In this document: positions 30,966-41,100 of the stretch, one piece after another
Position numbering within the stretch: position 1 is the stretch's first letter
Layout of the letters: every line of letters begins with the position of its first letter
Origin: Astropecten irregularis
Lineage: Eukaryota > Echinodermata > Asteroidea > Paxillosida > Astropectinidae
Length of the DNA: 64,000 nucleotides
Direction of reading: 5' to 3'
NCBI GenBank assembly: GCA_963971285.1
Contig: OZ020251.1
Span: 6,014,001-6,078,000, forward strand
Notes under the pieces: generated by a model
The model's database searches: none
What the model was told of the DNA's origin: nothing
The model's input: the letters and a program-made list of their open reading frames with translations, nothing else
Program-made: the position numbers and the translations under genes

Positions 30966-33607
30966 CACTCTGTATACGAAATGATATTGCTTATAAGACC
31001 CGTCATGAATTATCAATTAACAATTCAGATATAGAGTCATCATTCATTGAGCTTGTTAACAACCAGAGTAGCAATGTGGTTATTGGCATTGTGTATAGAC
31101 CACCAAATGCCTCGTCCAATTATTTTCTGGAAAGTATAACTGAAATAATAGCAAATGTTAATAACGAACACAAAAAGTGTTATATTATGGGAGACTTCAA
31201 TATTGACTTAATACAATATGATACAAACAATGTTGTGCGTAATTTTGTTGATAGTTTACATTCACAGTCTTTTTACCCTACAATAAACAAACCAACAAGG
31301 ATAACCGATACAACTGCAACTTTAATTGATAATATTCTAACCAATGATTTTACCAATCATCATACCGGTCTTTTAATTACTGACATCAGCGATCACCTAC
31401 CGATATTTTTGGTCACTGAAAATCTGTCCGTGAAATCGGAGAATGACTTTATGTACAGTAAGCGTGATTTCACTACTGATAATGTACAACATTTCATAAA
31501 TGATCTAAATCAAACTAATTGGAATTTTATAGCAACATTGGATAATGTGCATGATATATATAGGAACTTTTTAGAGCGTGTCTTACACCTATATGAAAAA
31601 CATTTCCCCATACGTAAGGTGAAACGTCGATATAACACGTGCAAGTCACCTTGGTTATCTGATGGCATATATAAATCAATTAGGAGGAAAAATTATCTTT
31701 ATAAAAGGTTTCTTAAAAAACCCAATTCTCAAAATAAATCTGCTTATACTTTGTATAAAAATAAATTGAATACCTTAATTCGAATATCCAAGAAAACTTA
31801 TCTTAAGAAAAAAATTGAACATGCAAAGGGTAATATGAAAGTAACCTGGAACTTGATTAATACTTTACTCAATAAGAAAAAACCAAGACATCATCCCTCT
31901 TATGTTATTAACGATGATGGTCTAAGAATAGAAGGCAACAAAGAAATTGCTGATGCGTTTAACACATATTTTGTTAGTATTGGTACTAAACTTGCAAACA
32001 AGTTACCATTGAGTACCTCTGTTTGTGAATCTTTTCTTGGAGCTCGATGCTCACAATCTTTGTTTCTATCACCGGTCACAGAGGAAGAAATTGTGGCTTA
32101 CTTGGGCAAAATTTCCTGTAAAAAAGCTCATGGCGCAGATGGGGTTAATCCATATATCATAAAACTAGCAAGATTTAGTATGGCTAAACCACTAGCTGAT
32201 ATCTTTAATAAGTCTTTCTCTTGTGGGATCTTTCCGGATACGTTGAAAATAGCAAAGGTTACACCAATCCATAAAGGGGGTGATAAACATGTAATTGGAA
32301 ATTATAGACCTATTTCTGTTTTATCTGTTTTCTCAAAAATTCTTGAAAAGATGGTTTATTCTAGATTATTGTCATTTATTAATAAACACAATATTTTATC
32401 TGAGTCCCAGTTTGGCTTTAGAGAAAACCGATCAACTGAGCTAGCAACCGCATATGTTGTAAACAAGCTACAGAAGGCAATAGATGAAAAAATGTTTTCT
32501 ATTGGAATATTCTTGGACCTTTCAAAGGCATTTGATACTGTTAACCATGCTATATTGCTTTCCAAACTACATCATTACGGGGTTCGTGGGATAGCCCTTA
32601 ACTGGTTTAAAAGTTATTTAGAAGATAGAAAACAATTTGTATCATTTAATTCAGCAACTTCTGCAGAACAAACAATATCATGTGGTGTGCCTCAAGGCTC
32701 TGTTCTAGGTCCTCTTTTGTTTATTATTTATGTAAATGATATATGTAGTTCATCTGATAAAATCACATTTTCCTTGTTTGCAGATGACACTTGCTTAATG
32801 TACAGTCACAGTAACGTAGATTCAGCTGTCAGATATTTAAACATCGAACTCTTAAAGATAACTGATTGGCTGCTAGCAAACAAATTGTGTCTAAATGTGC
32901 AAAAATCAAACTACATGGTATTTTGTTCTAGGCAACAGAAATACACCCAGACGGTTCCATTAGTTCTGAATAGTATTCCTTTGAAAAAAGTAAAAAGTAC
33001 ACAATTTTTAGGTCTTTATATTGATGAAAATCTAACTTGGAAGGATCACCTAAATGTTGTTACGAGTAAAGTATCAAAGGTTATTGGTATTATGAATCGT
33101 TTGAAACCATATGTACCGACAAATGTATTATTAACGTTATATAACTCCCTAGTTCTTCCATACCTAAATTATGCAATTTTAAGTTGGGGTTCCTCCTCGT
33201 TGTGTGACAAACTATTCATCTTACAAAAAAGGGCTATTCGAATAATTTCCAATGCTGGTTATCGAGACCATACTATACAATTATTTGCTAATTTAAAAGT
33301 ATTACAGTTGAATGATCTTTACTATTTCAGCCTAGGTAAGTTTATGTATAGGTTTATCAATAACATGCTACCACCGTGCTTTAATTCATTTTTTACATTG
33401 ACTTCGAGCGTGCATTCTTATAATACAAGAAGCATCTCAAAGAAAAACCTTTATGTTAATTTGAACAGAACCCTAATGCTTAAAAACAGCCTTATTCAGC
33501 GAGGTACTAGTTTTTGGAATAGACTGGCCAACTCCCTCAAAGATTCAGTAACCTTATCGGTATTCACAAAAAAATTAAAATTACAACTCCTTAATACGTA
33601 TTCTTAA
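30941..33607 (+). CDS. LINE endonuclease C-terminal part plus reverse transcriptase, open
   Basis: About 888 codons without a stop, shifted in frame relative to the upstream part. Endonuclease motifs: YRPPN, MGDFNID and ISDHLPI (catalytic Asp/His pair). Reverse-transcriptase motifs in order: ANGVNPY-like region at 32135 (GADGVNPYIIK), NYRPISVLSVFSKILEK, FGFRENRST, LDLSKAFDTVNH, GVPQGSVLGPLLFIIYVNDI and the catalytic FADD, then LGLYIDENLTW and the C-terminal SFWNRLANSL. A first in-frame Met is not obvious, since the frame starts mid-domain. The RT appears intact by eye, so decay is recent or limited to the 5' side. Confidence 0.85.
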   Translation, partial: TNRRGGGVALCIRNDIAYKTRHELSINNSDIESSFIELVNNQSSNVVIGIVYRPPNASSNYFLESITEIIANVNNEHKKCYIMGDFNIDLIQYDTNNVVRNFVDSLHSQSFYPTINKPTRITDTTATLIDNILTNDFTNHHTGLLITDISDHLPIFLVTENLSVKSENDFMYSKRDFTTDNVQHFINDLNQTNWNFIATLDNVHDIYRNFLERVLHLYEKHFPIRKVKRRYNTCKSPWLSDGIYKSIRRKNYLYKRFLKKPNSQNKSAYTLYKNKLNTLIRISKKTYLKKKIEHAKGNMKVTWNLINTLLNKKKPRHHPSYVINDDGLRIEGNKEIADAFNTYFVSIGTKLANKLPLSTSVCESFLGARCSQSLFLSPVTEEEIVAYLGKISCKKAHGADGVNPYIIKLARFSMAKPLADIFNKSFSCGIFPDTLKIAKVTPIHKGGDKHVIGNYRPISVLSVFSKILEKMVYSRLLSFINKHNILSESQFGFRENRSTELATAYVVNKLQKAIDEKMFSIGIFLDLSKAFDTVNHAILLSKLHHYGVRGIALNWFKSYLEDRKQFVSFNSATSAEQTISCGVPQGSVLGPLLFIIYVNDICSSSDKITFSLFADDTCLMYSHSNVDSAVRYLNIELLKITDWLLANKLCLNVQKSNYMVFCSRQQKYTQTVPLVLNSIPLKKVKSTQFLGLYIDENLTWKDHLNVVTSKVSKVIGIMNRLKPYVPTNVLLTLYNSLVLPYLNYAILSWGSSSLCDKLFILQKRAIRIISNAGYRDHTIQLFANLKVLQLNDLYYFSLGKFMYRFINNMLPPCFNSFFTLTSSVHSYNTRSISKKNLYVNLNRTLMLKNSLIQRGTSFWNRLANSLKDSVTLSVFTKKLKLQLLNTYS

Positions 33608-34005
33608 ACTGTAAGATGTTTCATTGTTAAACAGTATAACCCACTCCACTCCTGCATGTCTGTCATCGTCCGTCGTCTGTAATTTACCATAATTTATGTT
33701 AATTGTCGTCTTTCTTTATATTGTCTGTAAAACGGGTTCGGGTACAAAAGCATTTGCTTCACCCTATCCCGAACATTGTTATTTAATTTATATTCTTGTG
33801 CATAAGCTCTGTAATGTTAATTTTAATAACAATGTTAGAAATAAATGTCCATCTGAATGAATGAATGAATGAAATGTACGAGTTGTATTCTGACACAGCG
33901 GTACACAAGAACAAGGCATTGTCAAATGACCTCCGGAAGTAATTCGAAGCGCCCTCAAGCGTTCAAAAATACCGCGCATTCGTTTTCATATATAGAATTT
34001 CCCGT

Positions 34006-34216
34006 TTGAATCAATACACGGGTTTACACCATGGCAGCCATTTTAGATTTTCATCGCAACTTCAAAACGAGGCAATTCCACTCATGCGCACTTTCCGAAG
34101 TGTAAGCCCGTCCATTGTCGACGACAAAACACGGGTTTACACTTCGGCGGTTTTGATCGCGACTTCGAAACGAGGCACTACCACGCATGCGCTTTTTTAG
34201 AAGTGTAAACCCGTGT
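34006..34216. mobile_element. Foldback with ACACGGGTTTACAC ends and internal duplication
   Basis: acacgggtttacaccatgg on the left and agaagtgtaaacccgtgt on the right. Inside, tcgcaacttcaaaacgaggc and tcgcgacttcgaaacgaggc are two copies of one unit, each followed by a catgcgc word. Confidence 0.6.
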
Positions 34217-34552
34217 ATTCTCTCTATTCAATCGTGTGTAAAAGTATCTTTTTTTGCCCATTGTTTGGCAATAGTCGGGTGCCGTCACGATTACGGTACC
34301 CCGCCATGCATTTGAATAGGGCACTGTCGGTCTATGGGTTATTTAGGTCTGTGGAACTGACCCACAATGAAATACCGCCCTCTCTAGTTCAATAATAACC
34401 AATGTATTCCCGACCGCTCCGTAACTTCCACTCTGCGTTACAATAGTTTTGCAGTGACTGGTTACCCTTGTGGGGGGCCCGTAGGTCAATTAGCTGAGTA
34501 AAACCGTTAGATTGAGTGTGAAACAGTAAAAAGGCCATTTGCGAGTTAATTA

Positions 34553-34871
34553 TCTGAATAGTATCTGGTACACAGACTTCTTTCTTTGCATATAAACACC
34601 CCAATTTGAATTTCCCAGACTAAAGACTGTTGCTATATCACGTGATTCAGGGCAAGCTTTTGCATAGTGCTACCCATCTCTGGAGTGGTCTGGTTCCTTT
34701 GTGCTGTTCTTATCCATTATGAACAGTGCATTAGTGCAAGACGTCTGTTATGTAACTAAGCAAAAGCTTGCCCCGAATCATGTGATATAGAAACATAGTC
34801 TTTAGTATAGGAAATTCAAACTGAGGTGTTTCTATGCAATGAAAGAGGCCTGTGTACCAGATACTATTCAG
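34553..34871. mobile_element. Long imperfect palindrome, arms of about 110 bp
   Basis: The left arm starts ctgaatagtatctggtacac and ends gggcaagcttttgc. The right arm starts gcaaaagcttgccccgaat and ends gtaccagatactattcag. A central part of about 90 bp is unpaired. No open frame. Confidence 0.75.
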
Positions 34872-35297
34872 ATTTATCTCGCAAATGGCTTATTCAGAAC
34901 ACTGACCACTTACAATCGGAGGGGTGACATCATAATTAAAATCACCGCGGACAATACAGTCAACATTATCTGCAGACGCACAACTGATGTTTTTTTTTTC
35001 AAACTCGTCTAAAAAATCATAAGCACAATTTGGGGGTCTTTAAAAGGAACCGTCAAGAAAGGGGGAATATTCGGTCAATCCATTAGCACTTGAACGCATA
35101 ATGTCCATTCAAGTTATTGTTTTCATATCTCAGACTTCCCAGTCATCCACAATGTATCCGAAATCCAATAGGCCCTTCGTCAGATGCCTCCTCCCTTGAG
35201 TGGTGTTGCCTTGCTTTGGCCCCAATAAGATGGTTATGCAGGCAAACAGTTCCGGATGCCGGACATAGTGTCCAGCAAGCTTCTTTAATTTTCAAGT

Positions 35298-35662
35298 TTA
35301 AAGGTAGTATCATACTTTGGTTATTGGTCAAAGAAGTACAGATTCATGGGAAAAATATCAAGGAAGATACAGTCATAGTCATCTGTGAACATTTAAGTCC
35401 CATACGGTGCCCACTTTTTGATAAAATCGTGAAAAACGGCCACAGTATTTCTTAAGTCTTTTCTCTTTAATTTTTGATCTTTTAAAAGATCAAACAGATT
35501 TTCGGTTATTGTTTTACTAATTTCTGGATAAATACACCATTTCAGGCGGAAAAATTTAAACGGTAGGTTTCTACTAGCACCATCTTCATACCCTGAAAGT
35601 TATACGTAAATCTGTGAACATTTCTGGTTTGGTATCTTACCAAAGTATGATACTACCTTTAA
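35298..35662. mobile_element. TTAA-flanked foldback, AGGTAGTATCATACTTTGGT family
   Basis: Left aggtagtatcatactttggt, right accaaagtatgatactacct, TTAA at both borders. Inner parts (tccatacggtgcccactttt, tacgtaaatctgtgaacatt) match the other copies. Confidence 0.75.
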
Positions 35663-35820
35663 AGACGGTAAAGTATTTAATGCATGCATTCCATGTGTAC
35701 AATTTATTGACTACATGAACCTTGTTTAGTCGTAGTGTTCTAATGTAATTTGCCAAACCGATAAGTAAAACAGAGGGCGCTGTTTGTTGTTACTGCCATT
35801 TTTCGTTTGTGTTGTTGTTT

Positions 35821-36104
35821 TTAAAGGTTGTATCATACTTTGGTAGCATACCGATACAGAAATGTTCACAGATGCTGCCTGAAATGCCGTATTCTTCCAT
35901 AAAAGAGCACAACCAATGGCCAGAATTAATCTTTAAAAGATGAAAAATAATGGTCAACCAAAAAATCCATGGTAGTTTGTCCCTGTTTTCTCAATGGGCA
36001 ACATATGCGACTGGAAAATTCACAGATGACTGTTTTTTTGTCCACATGTTTTCCCATGATTCTACATTTCTTTGACATGAAACAGAGTATGGCACTACTT
36101 TTAA
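35821..36104. mobile_element. TTAA-flanked foldback, same family, diverged
   Basis: Left ttaaaggttgtatcatactt then tggtagcatacc, right agagtatggcactactttta. It lies 159 bp after the previous copy. Confidence 0.65.
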
Positions 36105-37970
36105 AGCTGTTGACATGGCGTTTTATTTGAAGAGATTTTTTGTAATATTTTTTTAATGTATTGAGAAATGTAATATTTTAAGGATTTCCTAATTATGTAC
36201 CCACTTAATAGTAAATTAAACCCTCAAGTTCCAACCAAGTGGATGAATGAACCATAATAATAATAAAATAACACAGGCATTCATAATAATAAAACAACAC
36301 AGACATTCAGACTGGAGCATGATTGCAATATTGAAGAAGAAGCTTTTAATCTTTGAATCATAGGTTCAACTTAGCATAACTATATATTATCAAATAACTT
36401 CCAATGTTTGTTAATTCCCCATTAACATGACCAATATCAAGGGTTCGAATCTAACTCCAGTTAATTTTCTTTGCTAAATTTTCAATAACATTTATAATAT
36501 TTAATTCTTTGAATCAGTTTCCCCTGTGGCTATTTGATGATTATATTGATTGAACCATATCCTATGTCAGTGATCCCCTTTGTATCGTTTCGCAAGGTAG
36601 CATCATTGCTAATGCTGGGTTATATTTTAAGATGTCTGCTTATACACCGCTGTTTACTTCTCATGAGTATAACATTTAAAATCATTAACCGTTTCCATCC
36701 ACTACCTCAACAGAAATTAAAAACGTTATCTCCGTCAACATCCACACTCAGTTCATTCTTTATGCGAATGCTTTGTGCGAAGCAAAATTAACGAAAATAA
36801 ACTTGATATTCACAACAAATGTATGAAACTGAGCTAATTTCGATTGATCAAAAGTGTTCGTTGAGAACTTAAAGAAGCCAAATTATGTTAAGCTTTGAGT
36901 CTTTCAACCATGCAAACATTCAAGCACAACGTTCAAGTGGAAAAAGTTGAAGGTTGGTTTAGTCTGATTAGCAGAAATGGTGGATGGGGAGTGGGTTGGT
37001 GCGTCTTTGCTGAACTGAAGCTTAGTATACTCATAGAGCTAGCCTCTGATCAATATCAGGAAGAAAAGTCTGGGTAGGTATTGACTGAAGATTTTGTTAA
37101 GGAGAATTGCTCGACGAAGAATCGTTAAGAGAAGTGTAGCTGGGCAACGATGTTTAATGCAGAGAGGGGTACACTCAGTGTAGGTGAAGTGGAATGGGTA
37201 CATAAGGCGGGATTAGGAAGTAAACGAGTTAAAATGCCCGGCATGTCTGGCTGTCCGGATTATGAAATCGGATATCTGAGAACACATGCCGCAAGACAGA
37301 TTTATGGAGCAATTTTGTATGTTGAGCGCATGCATGTTGTGACGCATTATGACTCAATTGGTCCTCCATTCTCAACTAGACCGAGGAGCTAGCCTGGACA
37401 GACTATCTTGTGACAAGAGAATTGGCGCAGTTACCGTACGTACCATAGCATGAACGTAGGCCGATCTTATGATCTTGAGACATATCACCATAAATTTGTT
37501 CAATTTATTGAATAATAATATTCAAATCAAACACTTTCGATCTCAGGCTGTACTCCGTGATCATATATGGGTTGATGTGGCTGGCAGCCAAAGGCGCCCA
37601 TGAAAGCCTGCTACTCGATCACGTTGAAGTCGCATCCTTCGCAATTCAGCACCCCAGCTGCCAGTAAGGATGATTAGCCTCCCAAATTATTATAATACAG
37701 AGATACACGTATATAATTAAAACGGTGATTACGCGAGTGCGTCACGAATAAATTGACATAATAGTCATGAATTAAATCTGTCACCAAAGTCTGGTAATAA
37801 AAAGAAGGAAAAGCTACATTACATTGAAAGACCAGATAACCCAAATTAGAGAAACATAAGTTTCATTATCCAAACGAGTCCCTAAAAATCACTTAATTTT
37901 AATTGGTTTCTTGGATATTCTGTTCCGAATATTTGTTCCGTGAAGTCTTTACCGATTCACTCCATGCACG
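36105..37970. other. Spacer between LINE region and discoidin gene
   Basis: A single arm of the ATCAAATAACCACAAGGG hairpin (gtttcccctgtggctatttg) occurs at about 36518. Short plus-strand frames at 36895-37077 and 37150-37392 have no recognisable domain, and I do not call them genes. Confidence 0.45.
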
Positions 37971-37974
37971 TGAT

Positions 37975-38115
37975 CTAACATCCAAGCAGCTCCAGTCGCA
38001 TGGAAATTTTATCCCACCACTCAACCGGTTCAACACGCACAGCAACCGCTTGTACGGTCTTGTGAAACTTATTGGTGACAGGAGTTCTAGCATCATTGAC
38101 GTTGCCATCAAACAC
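37975..38115 (-). CDS. Discoidin gene exon 4 (C-terminal half of domain, stop)
   Basis: 141 nt. The acceptor is tgtatctttag. It encodes VFDGNVNDARTPVTNKFHKT, VQAVAVRVEPVEWWD and KISMRLELLGC-TAG. The domain-closing Cys is the last residue. Strong family match. Confidence 0.88.
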   Translation of the reverse strand: MFDGNVNDARTPVTNKFHKTVQAVAVRVEPVEWWDKISMRLELLGC

Positions 38116-41100
38116 CTAAAGATACAACAATGGTCACAATTCTGTTTTATTATAAGAATGATACAAATAATTATGAAGACTGTTGCAACGACTGTTCGTT
38201 TTGTTAATATTAATCGCCAAATTACCGAGACTGTGTAAAGGACGTAGCTCAAATACCGTTTACAGTCAGGCACAGACTGGCCACCAGTCTCTGCATAGAC
38301 TGGCTACCAGTCTCTATGGTTTCCTATTCATTTCCGGCTCACGTATTGGTTGCTTGTAAAAACAAATCCTAATATAAAATATGACAACTGAAGGTCTTCT
38401 CCAAAAGATATTGACCGCAAAATCCACACATGTTCCACGTATAAATAATGTATTATTACTACAGTGATACTGAAATAAACCAAAGAGAATGTGTACAAAT
38501 AAATAATGATGGTTCAATTAAATTGCACAAGTTATACTTGTAAATTAGTATCATAGTAATCAATGGAATCACGAATCAAAGGAAGGCGCAACTTGTCATG
38601 TGCGTGAGACGCAATTTATAATCATTGACGTATAGAACAACAACAAGTTTGATTTGATGACCGAACACATTTCAGCGTGTATACCTTGATGACTCCGCAG
38701 AGATCAGTCACATATTTAAGGGCGGAGGAGTAATCCGTCTTGAAAGCCACCTTGTACTTCTTTACACGAAAGTCTTCCTCACTTGCTTCACCTTGTGTGA
38801 TAATACCAGACACCGATTTAGGTTCACCCAGGTCCATCTCAATCCAGGGGTCGGTGTTGCTGTGGCGACAAGGATTTAAATGTTGAATACGAGTCTCATA
38901 CAACCATAGAGCTATATTAAAATAACTAGAGCGCTAGCTCCGTTTACAGAGTGATGCCAGCTAAACGCATCCATGTTTGTGCACACACCTATGGAAAACA
39001 AAAAATTGTGTACGATTTTGTACGTTCATTTGCATATATCTGCGTTGTGTTCTATACATATGCGTTATCGATGCAAATTTACGCCAAAAATCCGACGTTA
39101 TGCGCGTAAATGCGCGTTTCATTTGGCACAGTCCGCGTCATAAATATCAGAAGAATAAAACACTACATGGGAAACGCGTATCAGACGCGCATTCAGTGTG
39201 GGGGCTGCCATTATTCACGTGAATGAGGCTAAAAAATTTAAATGTGTATAAAGTTCCAGTGGCTATTCAAGTCTGAATGGGAATTTACCTTGAGCAACTT
39301 AATATGGATATAAAGATATTAGCCCTTTTACTCTGCTAATTTGATGTTGTTTATTCCATTTTACCATTGTGCGTCGCCTTATTCACGTGACCTTTTAGCG
39401 CGTCCATGAGCAGCAAGGAAGTCTTGTGCACAAGTAATGGCTCGCGCACACGCGGTTCCCATCTAGTGTTTAATTTTTCCGATATCTATGGTCCGCGTGC
39501 ACGCGATGCACTTCAAATTTGCAATGACGTTGGATTTTATCAGCAGTCGACTGATCTCGAGTCACGTACAGCAGCAGCGTTCACGCATACTTACTTGCGA
39601 CTTGCATATAGAGTACACTCTTCGGAAGACACCCCAGTCTACGTACGGAGAACGCGGAGATAGCGCTCTAGTAATTTTAATATAGCTCTATGGTCCCGAT
39701 TCAAATCGAAACTCAGATAATCGCGCTTATTTGCGTATGGACACAAAATATCGCGTTTTGAAGCACGCGGCTTATAGTGAGTCCTTTGGGAAATATTCGC
39801 GATCATCTGCTGTGTAAACGGTGCGCCCCACAAGCTTTTATGTCACATCATACAAGGCGTGTGCTAGGCTGCCCAGCTTATAACAATCAGGCATACGCAG
39901 TTTCATTAAGCAATCATACCGGTGCGATTTAAGTCGCGCTTTTTGTGCCTGTTTGGACACGCAACAAAATACTCGTGCGTTTTGGTGTGTTTGAACGCTT
40001 CTTTTGAGTTTCTCTCTGTGGTGCTTATTAGGTGGACTCCCATGTGATTTAATATATTCCATTTGCTGAGCATGTTAATTTATAGATACAACGAGACTCA
40101 ACAAATGACATTAAAACCGCTGTGTTTTCAACGAAATGGATAGAACCGTCCAAAGTAAGACTTTCCTGATCGTTAATATCCGTATACGTTCGTCTCAGAG
40201 CCGTAAATAAAGATAGTTTGGCCAACTGCGCCATGTTGGGGACCTACGATGGAGGTGTGCACACACGCGCGCGCGGGTGCGCAAACTATTTTAGCAATGG
40301 TTGTGTGTCTAATAAACCCCTTTTTGTTAAGGATCTATGAACGGTGAAACTGACATTGGAAAGCTTCTTTATTTCTCTTTACAATGGTGTGCAATTTGTT
40401 GTGATCATGAAATCATGGAATGTGCATTTCTCCTGAATAAAGGGCAAAGAAAGAAGTGAAATATTGCAGTTGATTAACACAAATGAAAGACCTTGCCTAA
40501 CATTGACTTTTTGTGAAATAATCATGATCATAGCTCTTACCACATTTAAATGAGAAGCTACTTCCGGTTTGACCGGAAGTAGAGGTCACAGAGGTCAAGC
40601 AATGTGTCATAAAGAAAGACCCTGCCTAACAATCACTTTAATTATTAAATTCAAATCGCTTTTAACATAACACCTGATGACGTCACGATGACGTAAATGT
40701 TGCGCATACAACTACCCTACATGGACTTTGTTTTGACCAAGTTTGGTTTAAATCGGCATTTTAAAAGTGGCCAAAGTGGCTTCGACAAAAGTCTATGGTA
40801 ACTCAAAACGTCAAGAAGAAGAAGAAGAAGAAGAAGAAGAAGAAGAATCCGAACAAAAGCAATACCTTTTCCGTTGAACACGGAAAAGCCTAAAAAAAAA
40901 AAAAAAAACGCAACACTTGTGTCGAGAACTATTATATAACAAATAAACTGTTTAGTTAGATTTAGATACTTGTATGTGGTACAACCATGTATTGGCTATC
41001 AAAATGTACAATTTGAGCAAAATTGGACTAAAATTGATTAAAAAAGATAACACTGAATTACCCAACCTCAAAACCTGATTTTCATCTTTCTTCCATACAC

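Larger units (their letters stand above)
30600..33873 (+). mobile_element. LINE of the Jockey/CR1/L2 group, 5'-truncated, with damaged endonuclease
   Basis: An apurinic-like endonuclease precedes a reverse transcriptase. A 3' tail of about 265 bp includes the stem-like cgggttcgggtacaaaagca...caccctatcccgaac and ends in (TGAA)n at 33855-33873. TGAA-type tails are typical of L2-related elements; exact clade assignment needs a tree. No ORF1 is visible and the 5' border is uncertain (30552-30620). An inverted pair (cctatagaccgacag at about 29642; ctgtcggtctatggg at 34325) brackets the region. Confidence 0.85.

Noticed and set aside
37150..37392. 80-codon frame MFNAERGTLSVGEVEW...
   Set aside because: No domain, no splice partners and no homologue recognised; length is within chance expectation.
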